This document shows positions 45,185 to 53,980 of a DNA stretch of 64,000 bases, one piece after another. The stretch is taken from contig DAOOWV010000001.1 in the NCBI GenBank assembly GCA_035371485.1, positions 1 to 64,000 of the forward strand. Reading direction: 5' to 3'. The DNA is from DAOOWV01 sp035371485. GTDB taxonomy: Bacteria; Patescibacteriota; Dojkabacteria; JAFGLO01. The notes under the pieces are model-generated. The model searched no databases, had not been told where the DNA came from, and worked only from the letters and a program-made list of their open reading frames with translations. Numbering within the stretch: position 1 is the stretch's first letter; every line of letters begins with the position of its first letter. The position numbers were made by a program, and so were the translations under genes.

Positions 45185-45266
45185 TAACACTTACAACTAT
45201 ATTTATGATGTAAAAATGACCATTTAAGAAAAATGTCTATAATCTAATAATTTAACGCCTTGGATC

Positions 45267-45749
45267 ATGGGTGAGAATAAATTTACAATTATTCTTTTAG
45301 GAGCTGTTTTTATAAAAGATGACAATGGTAAAGTTTTATTAGTCCAAGAAGCACAAGACAAAAAATATAGTAAATGCAAGGATAAATGGACAATTCCTCA
45401 TGGTGGATATGATAAATTTGGTGAATCTATTAAGGATTTGGTTTCGAGAAAATTATTAGAAGAGGCTGGTTTTGAATGCCAATTTACTGGAAATCATTTA
45501 TGTGTTGAGGGTTATGATCTTAGGCAAAAGCGGATTGTATTGGTTAGTATAATTGGGGAAGGAAGATCAGCCAAGAAAGTGCAGGAAAGGCTTATAGATG
45601 AAATTAAAGATGTTAGATATTTTTCTGAAAGTGAAATTGCTGAAATGATAAGAAATAATCAGATCAGAGATAATCTCCCAATTGATAAGATAATAGAAGC
45701 GTTTGAAGATAATTCTTATGAGATTTTAAGGTGGGAATTGGATAGATAA
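45267..45749 (+). CDS. NUDIX hydrolase
   Basis: 160 residues. NUDIX enzymes hydrolyse nucleoside diphosphates linked to another group, using the helix G-x5-E-x7-REUxEExGU. Here the box reads GGYDKFGESIKDLVSRKLLEEAGF from about residue 50. It keeps the Gly, Glu and EE, with Arg-Lys in place of Arg-Glu. The N-terminal strand GAVFIKDDNGKVLLVQE is typical. Substrate unknown. It is followed after 21 nt by a second, broken NUDIX gene. Confidence 0.85.
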   Translation: MGENKFTIILLGAVFIKDDNGKVLLVQEAQDKKYSKCKDKWTIPHGGYDKFGESIKDLVSRKLLEEAGFECQFTGNHLCVEGYDLRQKRIVLVSIIGEGRSAKKVQERLIDEIKDVRYFSESEIAEMIRNNQIRDNLPIDKIIEAFEDNSYEILRWELDR

Positions 45750-45770
45750 CCTTAGTTGAGTTAGCAGTTA

Positions 45771-46244
45771 ATGAAACAAAAATTCATTGTTACTGTTTCA
45801 GTTATTGTATATAAAAAGGACGGTTCTCTATTGGTTACGGAACGTAGTGAAAATGAAATTCAATGAGCAGGAATGTTGTCATATTGTGGGGGGAAAATAG
45901 ATAATTTGGTAGTTCAAAATAGTGAATTAGCCGTGCATTCTATATTTCAGGAAACGGGCTTGCGAGAATTAAAGGAAGAAGTTGGGGTTGAGATTTTTGA
46001 GGATTCTTTAGTTATGATTAATAATCATGCTTTTAAGAGATTTGATGGTGATTTTGCATTAATGATTGTATTTTTGGGATTATTTAAGTCGCAAGGAAAA
46101 GTTAATTTAAATCCTATAGAAATTAAATCTTATAAATGGCTAAAGTTTCGTGAGATTAATAAAGAAAAGATGTATGATTCAGTATATAGAGTATATTGCG
46201 AAGCTAATGAGTATTTAAAAAATAACAATTTAATAGAAGGGTAA
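45771..46244 (+). pseudogene. NUDIX hydrolase gene with an in-frame TGA at a Trp position
   Basis: From ATG 45771 the frame reads MKQKFIVTVSVIVYKKDG to NEIQ, meets TGA at 45864-45866 (codon 32), and continues in the same frame as AGMLSYCGGKI to 46244. In NUDIX proteins this position before the GGK is usually Trp (W-x-x-PGG), so TGG has become TGA. The downstream NUDIX helix is ETGLRELKEEVGV. Everything else is intact, about 157 residues. Restart at a later ATG (45873) would lose the first strand. Confidence 0.8.
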
Positions 46245-46263
46245 TATTTATAAATCATTTATC

Positions 46264-46896
46264 ATGAAAAATAAACAGATACGATTTATATATTTTGACG
46301 TAGGTGGGGTTGTAGTTCTTGATTTCTCCAAAACTAATAAGTGGGATGAAATGTTATTTGATTTAGGAATTACTAAATCAGTAAGACCTCAATTTGATGA
46401 GTTATTTGATGCGCATGAAAAGAAAATTTGTGTCGGAGAACCAATAAGTGTGTTTGTAGAAGAGGCGAGAACCAAATTAGGTATTAAGTTTCCAGAAAAC
46501 TATGACATGACTGCCGATTTTGTAAATCGTTTTGAAAAGAACCATTCAGTGTTAAAATTACTCCCACAACTGAAAAATAATTTTAAAATTGGGCTACTTA
46601 CTGGGCAATATCCTGATATGTTAAATATGATTTTTGAGAAAGGATTATTACCGAAAAATATTTGGGATGTAATTATTGATTCAAGTAAAGAAGGTGTGAC
46701 TAAACCAGATCCTAGAATTTATGAGTTGGCTGAAAAGCAAGCAAATGTTGATCCAGAATCGATTTTGTTTGTTGACAATAAAGCGAAATCGCTTGAATAT
46801 CCGAAATCAAAAGGGTGGCAAGTGTTTGAATATGACCCTGCCAATCCTGAAGATTCAACAAGTAAACTGAGAAGCTTTATTGCAAATTGGAGCTGA
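46264..46896 (+). CDS. HAD superfamily hydrolase
   Basis: 210 residues of the haloacid dehalogenase-like phosphatase fold. Motif 1 is YFDVGGVVV with the nucleophile Asp, motif 2 LLTGQ, the motif 3 Lys in VTKPDPRIYE, and motif 4 ILFVDNK. The helical cap between motifs 1 and 2 fits subfamily IA. Probably a small-molecule phosphatase. Substrate unknown. Stands alone between the broken NUDIX gene and the NIF3-like gene. Confidence 0.88.
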   Translation: MKNKQIRFIYFDVGGVVVLDFSKTNKWDEMLFDLGITKSVRPQFDELFDAHEKKICVGEPISVFVEEARTKLGIKFPENYDMTADFVNRFEKNHSVLKLLPQLKNNFKIGLLTGQYPDMLNMIFEKGLLPKNIWDVIIDSSKEGVTKPDPRIYELAEKQANVDPESILFVDNKAKSLEYPKSKGWQVFEYDPANPEDSTSKLRSFIANWS

Positions 46897-46979
46897 TGCA
46901 AAATATTAAAATGAAAATACATTATATATATTAAATTTAATTCAGAAAAGATGGAAGATTAAAATATTATTTTGAAGTT

Positions 46980-47897
46980 TTGGGCTGGGAAGTTGTTAAG
47001 TCAGCTTTTGGTAAAGAATTTAAAATTTTTGAAACAGCTCAGGACTCTGCGATGAGTAGATTTATTCCTATGGTTTATGATCCAATTGGATTTGATTGGA
47101 AGACATTTTTTGAACAAGATTTTGTTGATAGATTTAATGGATTGATGATAAGTGGAGGTACAAATGTCAAAAAGGTATATTGTGTAGTGTTTTTTAATGA
47201 TGAGATCGTAAATGAAATTTTAAATAAGAATGAGGATGGTGTAATGATTTTTGCCCATCATCCAGTCCAAATGGAATGTGGTGATCCAAAAGGTAAAAAA
47301 GGAAGAGGATTTTTACCTATTGATCCTGAGTTATTACGCCAAATAAAAGCTAGAGGAATTTCCGTGTATACTTGTCACGCTCCTCTAGATGCTGGTTCCG
47401 TTTCAGGGTTAGGAACAGGAGAAGCAATAGTAAAAAGACTTAATGCAAAGGTTTTAAGTCAATATGATGAATATGCTCATGGTTATGCAGGGAGAGTATT
47501 TGAGTTACCTGAGGTTACTACAACTGAAGCACTCGCTGAAAAATTAAGAATAATGTGTGATCTTCCATACGTTGATATTCAGGGTATTCGTGGGAAGCAA
47601 ATCAAAAAAGTTGCTATTTTGCCAGGAGGTGGTGGAAGTGTAGATGACATAAAACTTGCAGAAGAACAAGGAGTTGACTGTATTATAACTGGCGAAGTGA
47701 CATGTAAAATTGATAATGAACGTGGAGAAAGAGAGAAAAAGGCTTTAGAGGAATATTATCCAACAACCTCAATATTGGCAATTGGACTCTCGCATGCTGG
47801 TTCGGAATTCTTGGTAATGTATGATGTTGTAGATTGGATTAAAAAAACGTTGGGTATTGAAGCTGAGGTTTTGGCTGAAAAAAGATGGCGGAGGTAA
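46980..47897 (+). CDS. NIF3-like dinuclear metal-centre protein
   Basis: About 305 residues. Family features: IFAHHPVQMEC with the metal-binding His pair, YTCHAPLDAGSVSGLG, VAILPGGGGSVDDI, and a C-terminal GLSHAGSEFLVM containing the last His/Glu ligands. Members are GTP cyclohydrolase 1 type 2-like metal proteins of unclear role. The start is uncertain: the frame opens at 46941 with no ATG, and TTG at 46980 is the first plausible start. The N terminus may therefore be truncated or use a non-ATG codon. Confidence 0.82.
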   Translation: MGWEVVKSAFGKEFKIFETAQDSAMSRFIPMVYDPIGFDWKTFFEQDFVDRFNGLMISGGTNVKKVYCVVFFNDEIVNEILNKNEDGVMIFAHHPVQMECGDPKGKKGRGFLPIDPELLRQIKARGISVYTCHAPLDAGSVSGLGTGEAIVKRLNAKVLSQYDEYAHGYAGRVFELPEVTTTEALAEKLRIMCDLPYVDIQGIRGKQIKKVAILPGGGGSVDDIKLAEEQGVDCIITGEVTCKIDNERGEREKKALEEYYPTTSILAIGLSHAGSEFLVMYDVVDWIKKTLGIEAEVLAEKRWRR

Positions 47898-47910
47898 ATG
47901 CTACATATGA

Positions 47911-47939
47911 TTGTTTATCTTAATAAATTTTGATATAAT
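47911..47939 (+). promoter_or_regulatory. Promoter of the T-box/leuS transcript
   Basis: TTGTTT (47911-47916) and TATAAT (47934-47939) with a 17-bp spacer. Transcript start expected near 47946, leaving a leader of about 360 nt before the leuS ATG. Confidence 0.55.
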
Positions 47940-47945
47940 ACATAG

Positions 47946-48283
47946 TAACAATACGTTGATCCGGAGTCTTCTTACTGTAGTGGGAGAAGGTAAACTCGCT
48001 GGGGAGTATCAGGAAGAAAACTATATTTAGTTAATAGTTAGTAGATAATAGAGAATAGTGGTTTGAAATATTAATAATGAAACCAATCTTTATTAAGATT
48101 TACCTGTTAACTGTGTAGTTCTAGAACCTGAGGGGGGCAGTCCGTAAAAAACTGCAGACCATATCTTTATGAGTAGTTACGAAGGGTTGTATAGGTAACT
48201 ATATAACCAATAAAGGTGGTACCATGGACATTAAATCCGTTCATCCCTTCGAGTGTCAATATTGGCGCAAGAGGGGGTTTTTT
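47946..48283 (+). promoter_or_regulatory. T-box riboswitch leader upstream of leuS
   Basis: The conserved T-box sequence AAAGGTGGTACCATGG lies at 48212-48227. Its TGGTACC holds the TGGN bulge that binds the tRNA 3' end, and N=T fits the A discriminator of tRNA-Leu. Upstream are stem I-like sequences. TGAT and ATCA pair at the base, and a CTC (Leu) triplet at 47995-47997 is a tentative specifier. Downstream is a terminator hairpin, then leuS. Uncharged tRNA-Leu is expected to promote antitermination. The T-box core is clear, while the specifier assignment is tentative. Confidence 0.85.
48244..48283 (+). terminator. T-box-controlled intrinsic terminator
   Basis: A hairpin with outer stem CCCTT/AAG(A)GGG and inner stem GTGTC-AATATT-GGCGC (with G-U pairs) is followed by GTTTTTTC. 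It ends about 23 nt before the leuS start, as expected for a T-box terminator. Confidence 0.75.
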
Positions 48284-48306
48284 CATATAAATTTATTTAT
48301 AAAAAA

Positions 48307-50183
48307 ATGGAAACGGACAAGGTCAGTTATAATCATGTAGCTATTGAGGAAAAATGGCTAAAAATATAGGAGAAAACTCTTTATTCCTCTACTTCCAATT
48401 ATACCAAAGCTAATAAACATTCAAGCCCTAAATTTTTCTGTATGGACACTTTTGCATACCCTTCTGCTAAAGGAGTTCATGTCGGATATATTGAGAGTTT
48501 CGGGGCAACAGATATGGTAGCAAGATATCATGGAATGAAGGGATACAATGTTTTTTACCCAATGGGGTATGATACATTTGGTTTGCCAGCAGAAAATTAT
48601 GCAATAAAAACGGGTATTCATCCACAAAAAGCTACCGATGATAGTATAAAAAATATACATAGACAATATAGAAAAATAGGTCTAAGCTTTAATAAAGATA
48701 CTTATATAAATACTGCTGATGTCAATTATTATAGATGGACTCAATGGTTGTTCTTGAAATTGTATGAAAAGGGATTGGCTCATAGAGCAAATAATGTTGT
48801 TGGATACTGTGATTCATGTAAGACGGTTATTTCAAAAGAGCAGATAGTTGAAAATGGTAAATGTGAAAGATGTGGAAACGACATTTCTTCAAAAAAGATT
48901 ACTCAATGGTACTTGAGAATTACCGATTATCAGGAAAGGTTATATAAGGGAGTTGATAAGTTGGATTGGTCACCACTTGGAAAGAAACTGCATAAAAAAT
49001 GGATTGGAAATAAAAATAAAAAAGATGATATTGATTATAGGTTACATGCTGGTGCATTTCTAGACAAAGGTACTGGGGAACACCCATCCCTATTGTATAT
49101 TGTGATAAATGTGGTGAACAACCAGTTCCTTTTGATGATCTACCAGTAGTTTTGCCTCAAGACGTTGATTATATACCAGTTGGGGTTGCACCATTACGAA
49201 AAAATATTGAATTTTATGAAGGTGGAACTTGTCCTAAGTGTGGAGGAAAAGCTCACAGAGAAGTTGATGTTATGGACACATTTGTAAGTTCCGCATGGTA
49301 TATGTATCGCTATTTTGATCCACAGAACAATGAAGAACCTTTTACCCTAGAAAAGATTAAAGACTGGTTTCCAATGGATTGGTATCAAGGTGCTCAAGAA
49401 CATTACACAGCACATCTGGTCTATGCAAGGTTTATTGCAATGTTTCTTTATGACATAGGATATTTGAATGTTGAAGAACCAATAAAAAAGTATGTTAGTT
49501 GTGGGCTAGTTGTCGCAAAGGATGGGGGTAAGTTTTCCAAAAGATTGGCTAATGCTCCAGATCTTGATATCGAAGTAAAAAAGTACGGTGCTGATACTTT
49601 GAGAATGTTTGTGCAATTTGTGGCACCATTTCAAGAAAATTCTCCATGGGATACATCTGTTATTCTGGGAATTACTAGGGTTTTAAATCGAATATATAGA
49701 ATTGCCTCTGAAAATGTTGATGGAAAAAGGCATAAGGTACGTATTGATACAAAAGTGAAATATAACAAAGTAATTGATCAGGTAAAGAGATCTTTTATTG
49801 ATTTGAATTGGAACGTTGCTATCAGTCGAATAATGGATCTAGTAACTGATATTAAAAAAGATAAATTCGTTGATATATCTATTTGGAAGGATTTCATAAA
49901 AATATTGGCTCCGTTCATCACAGAGGAATTGTGGGAAATGAGTGGTGAAAAGAGTTCGGTACATTTACAGAAATATCCTAGAAGGATTAAACTAAATAAT
50001 GAGTCTGTGAACATAGTTGTTGCTGTTGATGGCAAAAAAAGAGCAGAACTAAAAGTTAAGGCAAATGAGGCGAGAAGTAAAGTTGTTACCAAGGCAATGC
50101 AAAAAGTACATAATTATGGAATAAATGACACGAGCAGATACACTTATGTTAAAGGAAGAATAATAAACTTTATTTCGAAATAA
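48307..50183 (+). pseudogene. leuS: Leucine--tRNA ligase gene, disrupted and lacking the CP1 editing domain
   Basis: The start is METDKVSYNHVAIEEKWLKI, then TAG at 48367-48369 where LeuRS has Trp (KW...YW). The frame continues with the class I core (AKGVHVGYIESFGATD, GYDTFGLPAENYAIKTG). HIGH reads HVGY, and KMSKS reads KFSKR. After KKWIGNK the sequence goes almost directly to the post-editing segment, so the CP1 domain of about 170-200 residues is absent. A one-base deletion near 49045 shifts the frame. SRQRYWGTPIPIVYCDKCG then continues to 50183 with a normal C-terminal end. Length, stop, frameshift and degenerate motifs argue for a pseudogene. A T-box leader precedes it. Confidence 0.88.
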
Positions 50184-50314
50184 TAGATTATAAGTGAACT
50201 AATATAAAATATGCATAGATTCGAATATTACTCTCTTTTTCAAAGTTTGTAATATCATTTCTTGCATAGTAGAATAAAAGTATCGTTATAAATATAATTT
50301 AATAATTTATTGTG

Positions 50315-51017
50315 ATGGAAGAAAAAGAGGTATCACCAAGTCCAACTACTTCTACAAAAAAATTGAATACACTCCTGATTGTTATTATTGCAGTTGTTTT
50401 ATTATGTGGATGCTGTATAGTTTCGGGGGTTGCAGGATATTTTTTGTATAAAGGAAAGTCTGATAAACCTGTATTTCTTGATGGAAAATTTATCCACCCG
50501 TAAGTCAGAAATTCTTGGATCAGATGAAAAATAAGGATCATGACTTATCTAGTGAGTATTCATTTTATACTAATGCAATTGGCAAACCCGCTTATTCTTT
50601 TTCAATGCTAGCACACGAAGATTGGGAAGAAATATATAGAGAATCAGATGATATTATGTTTGAATGGAGTGCTGATGAAGGTTATGTTAATTATGGAATG
50701 ATGTTTTTTGATGATACTAAGGAAGAATATAAAAGTATGACATGTAAATAGATAGTTGAAAATTTATTTGATGATGAGGGAGAAGAATTGCTTTCTATTG
50801 ATTCAAAAGAGATTGAGATAAATGGGGAAAATGGACAAGAATTTTTTATTCAGTTAAAAATGATGAATATACTTATAATGGGATTGACCAATGTTTAAAG
50901 AAAGATGATGGATTGTTATATCAATATTTGTATGTTTGGGATGAAAATTACGTTGATAATGAAGCTGAACTTCAAAAAGTTATGGATAATGTTTATGGTA
51001 GTTCTATAGAGTGGTGA
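50315..51017 (+). pseudogene. Broken gene for a single-pass membrane protein of unknown function
   Basis: The first frame (50315-50503) gives a Pro/Ser/Thr start and a transmembrane helix (LLIVIIAVVLLCGCCIVSG). A shift near 50500 leads to a second frame with YSFYTNAIGKPAYSFSML, which ends at TAG 50749-50751 but stays readable (IVENLFDDEGEELL). Another shift near the T6 run at about 50842 leads to the last piece, ending SSIEW then TGA at 51017. About 230 residues when joined. Family not recognised. Confidence 0.7.
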
Positions 51018-51094
51018 TATTGATATACTTCAACCACTTAGGGTGTTGAGGGTAGGTTTGGTAATAAGAAAATTAGCTGAGTATGATTATCTAT

Positions 51095-53197
51095 TTAAAT
51101 AATATCCAAATATTTCTTTATACCAACTTTATATTTAGCTTTGAATGCTTCATCTACTTTTGCAATTGGGTCAGACCCTAAAAATTTTAACAAATCGTAT
51201 AATTTTTGCTCTCTTTCTTTTACATTCTTAATGTTTTTCAATGCCTCAAGATCTTTTTCGATTTCAAAATATTTCAATTTGGTATTTGTTGGTAACATTC
51301 TAAATAACAGAAATGCTCTATCGGGGAAATCAATATCAATTAATTTATATAGTTCTTTTACGACTATTCTTTCAACATTCTTTGCAATTTGTTCAGCTTC
51401 AGTTTTCGCCTTTTCAATGTTTGGATTGGGTTTCATTCCGATTTCAAAATAGATTTTGGTTTTAGGTTCAGTACCAGATGGTCTAATAACGATTTGAATT
51501 GATTCAGCATTGGTATTTTCAGAGTTAAGTTTATAGCTTATTACGTTTCTACTAACTTTGTCTGATTCTGACAAAAAAGGTGATCCATCCCAGTAGTCTT
51601 TACTATGGATTATGACAAAATTGCCGAATTTTTTGGGTTTCGTTTTTCTTAGTTGTTCCTGTAATTTTGCTATTTTGGACATTCCCTCTGCCCCAGGTAA
51701 ACGTATTTCATTCTGGAAGCTGAAATAATATCCGAATTCTTTATAAATGTTATCAAGATATTGTTTAATTGTTATTTTACTTTCTTTAAGTTCAGAAGCA
51801 AGCTCAGACAGCATTATTGCTGGAACAACTGCGTCTTTCTCCTTAATGTGATTAAACGCTGTCATGCCATGACTTTCCTCTCCACCAATCAAAAAATCAC
51901 TGATTTTTCCAACTTGTTCCAAAATATTCATTTCATTGCCAATGTATCTCATTCCAACAAGTAAATCACCAATTACTGTAACCTTATATTTCTGGGCAAT
52001 TTTATAAATTAAATTGGTAGTGGTAATGGTTTTCGCTATTATATTTGTAGGCTTCAGTTTTTTTTGCTTGGCTAGATTGGTGAGTATGTGACATACGCAT
52101 AATACAAATATTTCATTTCCATTGTGAAAATTCCAATCCTTTCCATTTTTGCTCATAAGTCCAATTCTATCTCCATCAGGATCTGAAGCAAGTATAATAT
52201 CAGAATTATTTTCTTCTGCCACATCTAATAAGTAATCAAATGATTCTTTGACTTCTGGGTTTGGTATATTGTATTTTATTTTCGAAAATGTTCCATCAGG
52301 GTATGAAGTTTGTGGGTCAATTGTTACTTTGTGATTTAAATTTTTAAGAACTGGATATATTGTTGATGTAGCTGTTCCATTTAATGGACTAAAGTAAATT
52401 TTTGCCCCTGTCTTTTTAGTTATGCTAATGTTACAGGCGTGCTGTATATAAGCAGTATGGTCTTTCTCTGTAATATAATCAATGAGTTTTTTATTTATTG
52501 CTTCATTAAAAGGTAAAGTGGAAATTGATTCTTTCTGGGTTTTGACAATATCAACCAATTCTTGATCAAATGGAGGTATTAACTGTCCACCAAACTCGTT
52601 AACAATTTTTATACCATTAAATTCAGGTGGATTGTGACTTGCACTGATCATATCTCCAGCAATTGCTCCTTTGTGCTTTACCATGAAGGACATTTCTGGG
52701 GTGCTAGTATAATTTTTAAAAAGATACGTTTTTATTCCGTTATACGCATATACAGTTGATGCAACTTCTGATAGTGTTTTACAATCTATATTGTAAATTG
52801 GGTTTTTAATATTTACATTGTATATATCGGATTTTTTATAAACTCTAACGTCATAAGATATTACAACTCCTCGTTTTTTGGCTTCATCTCCGAATTTCCG
52901 TATTAAATATTTTGAATGTCCTTGTGCAGATGACATAATTGTCCACGTGTTTATTCGATTAGGTCCTATGCCCACTTCTCCACGTCTTCCAGCGGTACCA
53001 AAAGGAATTATTTGGTAAAAACAATCAAGTAATGTATCCCAGTTTTGCTGTTCAACAAGATATTTTATTTGAGGTACATAATCTTCAAATTGTGGATCTG
53101 TTAACCATAGTTCGATAAATTTTAATGCATCTTCCTTGTAATTTGAATCTACATTTACATTTTTAAATCCAGATTTAATTTCTGATAATATCTCCAT
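51095..53197 (-). CDS. Phosphoglucomutase/phosphomannomutase family protein
   Basis: Alpha-D-phosphohexomutase that moves a phosphate between C1 and C6 of hexoses, feeding glycan precursor synthesis. The 700-residue protein has the active-site Ser loop SASHNPP (about 186-192), the metal-binding DPDGDRIG, the sugar-binding GGEESHG, and the phosphate-binding RPSGTEPK. It is longer than the usual 550-580 residues, with an N-terminal extension and about 60 extra residues at the C terminus. All four signatures are intact, so it is likely active. Specificity (Glc, Man or GlcN) is not decidable by eye. Confidence 0.94.
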   Translation of the reverse strand: MEILSEIKSGFKNVNVDSNYKEDALKFIELWLTDPQFEDYVPQIKYLVEQQNWDTLLDCFYQIIPFGTAGRRGEVGIGPNRINTWTIMSSAQGHSKYLIRKFGDEAKKRGVVISYDVRVYKKSDIYNVNIKNPIYNIDCKTLSEVASTVYAYNGIKTYLFKNYTSTPEMSFMVKHKGAIAGDMISASHNPPEFNGIKIVNEFGGQLIPPFDQELVDIVKTQKESISTLPFNEAINKKLIDYITEKDHTAYIQHACNISITKKTGAKIYFSPLNGTATSTIYPVLKNLNHKVTIDPQTSYPDGTFSKIKYNIPNPEVKESFDYLLDVAEENNSDIILASDPDGDRIGLMSKNGKDWNFHNGNEIFVLCVCHILTNLAKQKKLKPTNIIAKTITTTNLIYKIAQKYKVTVIGDLLVGMRYIGNEMNILEQVGKISDFLIGGEESHGMTAFNHIKEKDAVVPAIMLSELASELKESKITIKQYLDNIYKEFGYYFSFQNEIRLPGAEGMSKIAKLQEQLRKTKPKKFGNFVIIHSKDYWDGSPFLSESDKVSRNVISYKLNSENTNAESIQIVIRPSGTEPKTKIYFEIGMKPNPNIEKAKTEAEQIAKNVERIVVKELYKLIDIDFPDRAFLLFRMLPTNTKLKYFEIEKDLEALKNIKNVKEREQKLYDLLKFLGSDPIAKVDEAFKAKYKVGIKKYLDII

Positions 53198-53358
53198 TTT
53201 TATTTGATATTAGTGAATTGGTAAAAAGTATACTATAAACTTTATTTTAAATCCATTTGTGGATGTGTAGTTAACAAGTTTTAATTCAAATTTGGATGAC
53301 AAAATCTGCTTAAAGTGATAGACTTATTGCAATAGTTAAGTTTGTAGGAATATTTTTA

Positions 53359-53955
53359 ATGAAGTTTTTACTCACATCGACAGGATTCTCAAATTCCAAG
53401 ATAAAAGATAAATTTTGTGAATTAATGGCGAAACCAATAAATCAAGTGAAAGTTGCTTTTATCCCAACTGCGTCAAGAACTGCGGAGGAGCTAAAGTATG
53501 TTAATATTTCCAAGAATGAATTAATAGGTTTAGGTGTAAAAAAGAGTAATATTTTTGTATTTGATTTGAAAAGAAAGATAGATTTAGATGAGTTTAGTGA
53601 TATTGATGTTATATACGTATGTGGGGGAAACACATTCTATTTAATGAAAATGATAAGAGAAAGCGGATTCGATATGGTTATGAATGCTTTGTCAAAGAAG
53701 AATATGTTATATGTAGGAGTAAGTGCTGGAAGTATTATTGTTGGTCCCAACATTGAAATTGCTAGACCTTTTGATGAAAATGATGTACAGCTAACGGATT
53801 TTACTGGATTGAAACTAGTTGACATAGTTGTATCTCCACATTATGTTACTGAGGATGAGTCTTTGATTAAGCCATTTGTTGAAAAGTTTAACGTTGTAAG
53901 AATTACAGATGAAGAGGCAGTATTGGTAGATAAAACAGTTACTATAATCAGTTAA
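53359..53955 (+). CDS. Peptidase E-like serine peptidase (family S51)
   Basis: 198 residues. Family S51 cleaves Asp-Xaa dipeptides or, in cyanophycinases, cyanophycin. The nucleophile lies in GVSAGS (Ser near residue 122), preceded by VCGGNTFYLM and followed by VSPHYV with the catalytic His. The N-terminal LLTSTGF and FIPTASRTAEE match. One of the few genes here with a weak Shine-Dalgarno-like AGGA (9 nt before ATG). It is divergent from the phosphohexomutase. Confidence 0.9.
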   Translation: MKFLLTSTGFSNSKIKDKFCELMAKPINQVKVAFIPTASRTAEELKYVNISKNELIGLGVKKSNIFVFDLKRKIDLDEFSDIDVIYVCGGNTFYLMKMIRESGFDMVMNALSKKNMLYVGVSAGSIIVGPNIEIARPFDENDVQLTDFTGLKLVDIVVSPHYVTEDESLIKPFVEKFNVVRITDEEAVLVDKTVTIIS

Positions 53956-53980
53956 ATGTCCTTAATTCAAAAATAGTTTT

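Noticed and set aside
37844..46244. Alternative genetic code with TGA as a sense codon (Gly or Trp)
   Set aside because: TGA terminates ordinary genes (for example at 1569, 5832 and 26697), Trp is coded by TGG throughout, and long conserved genes such as gyrA and trpS contain no internal TGA.
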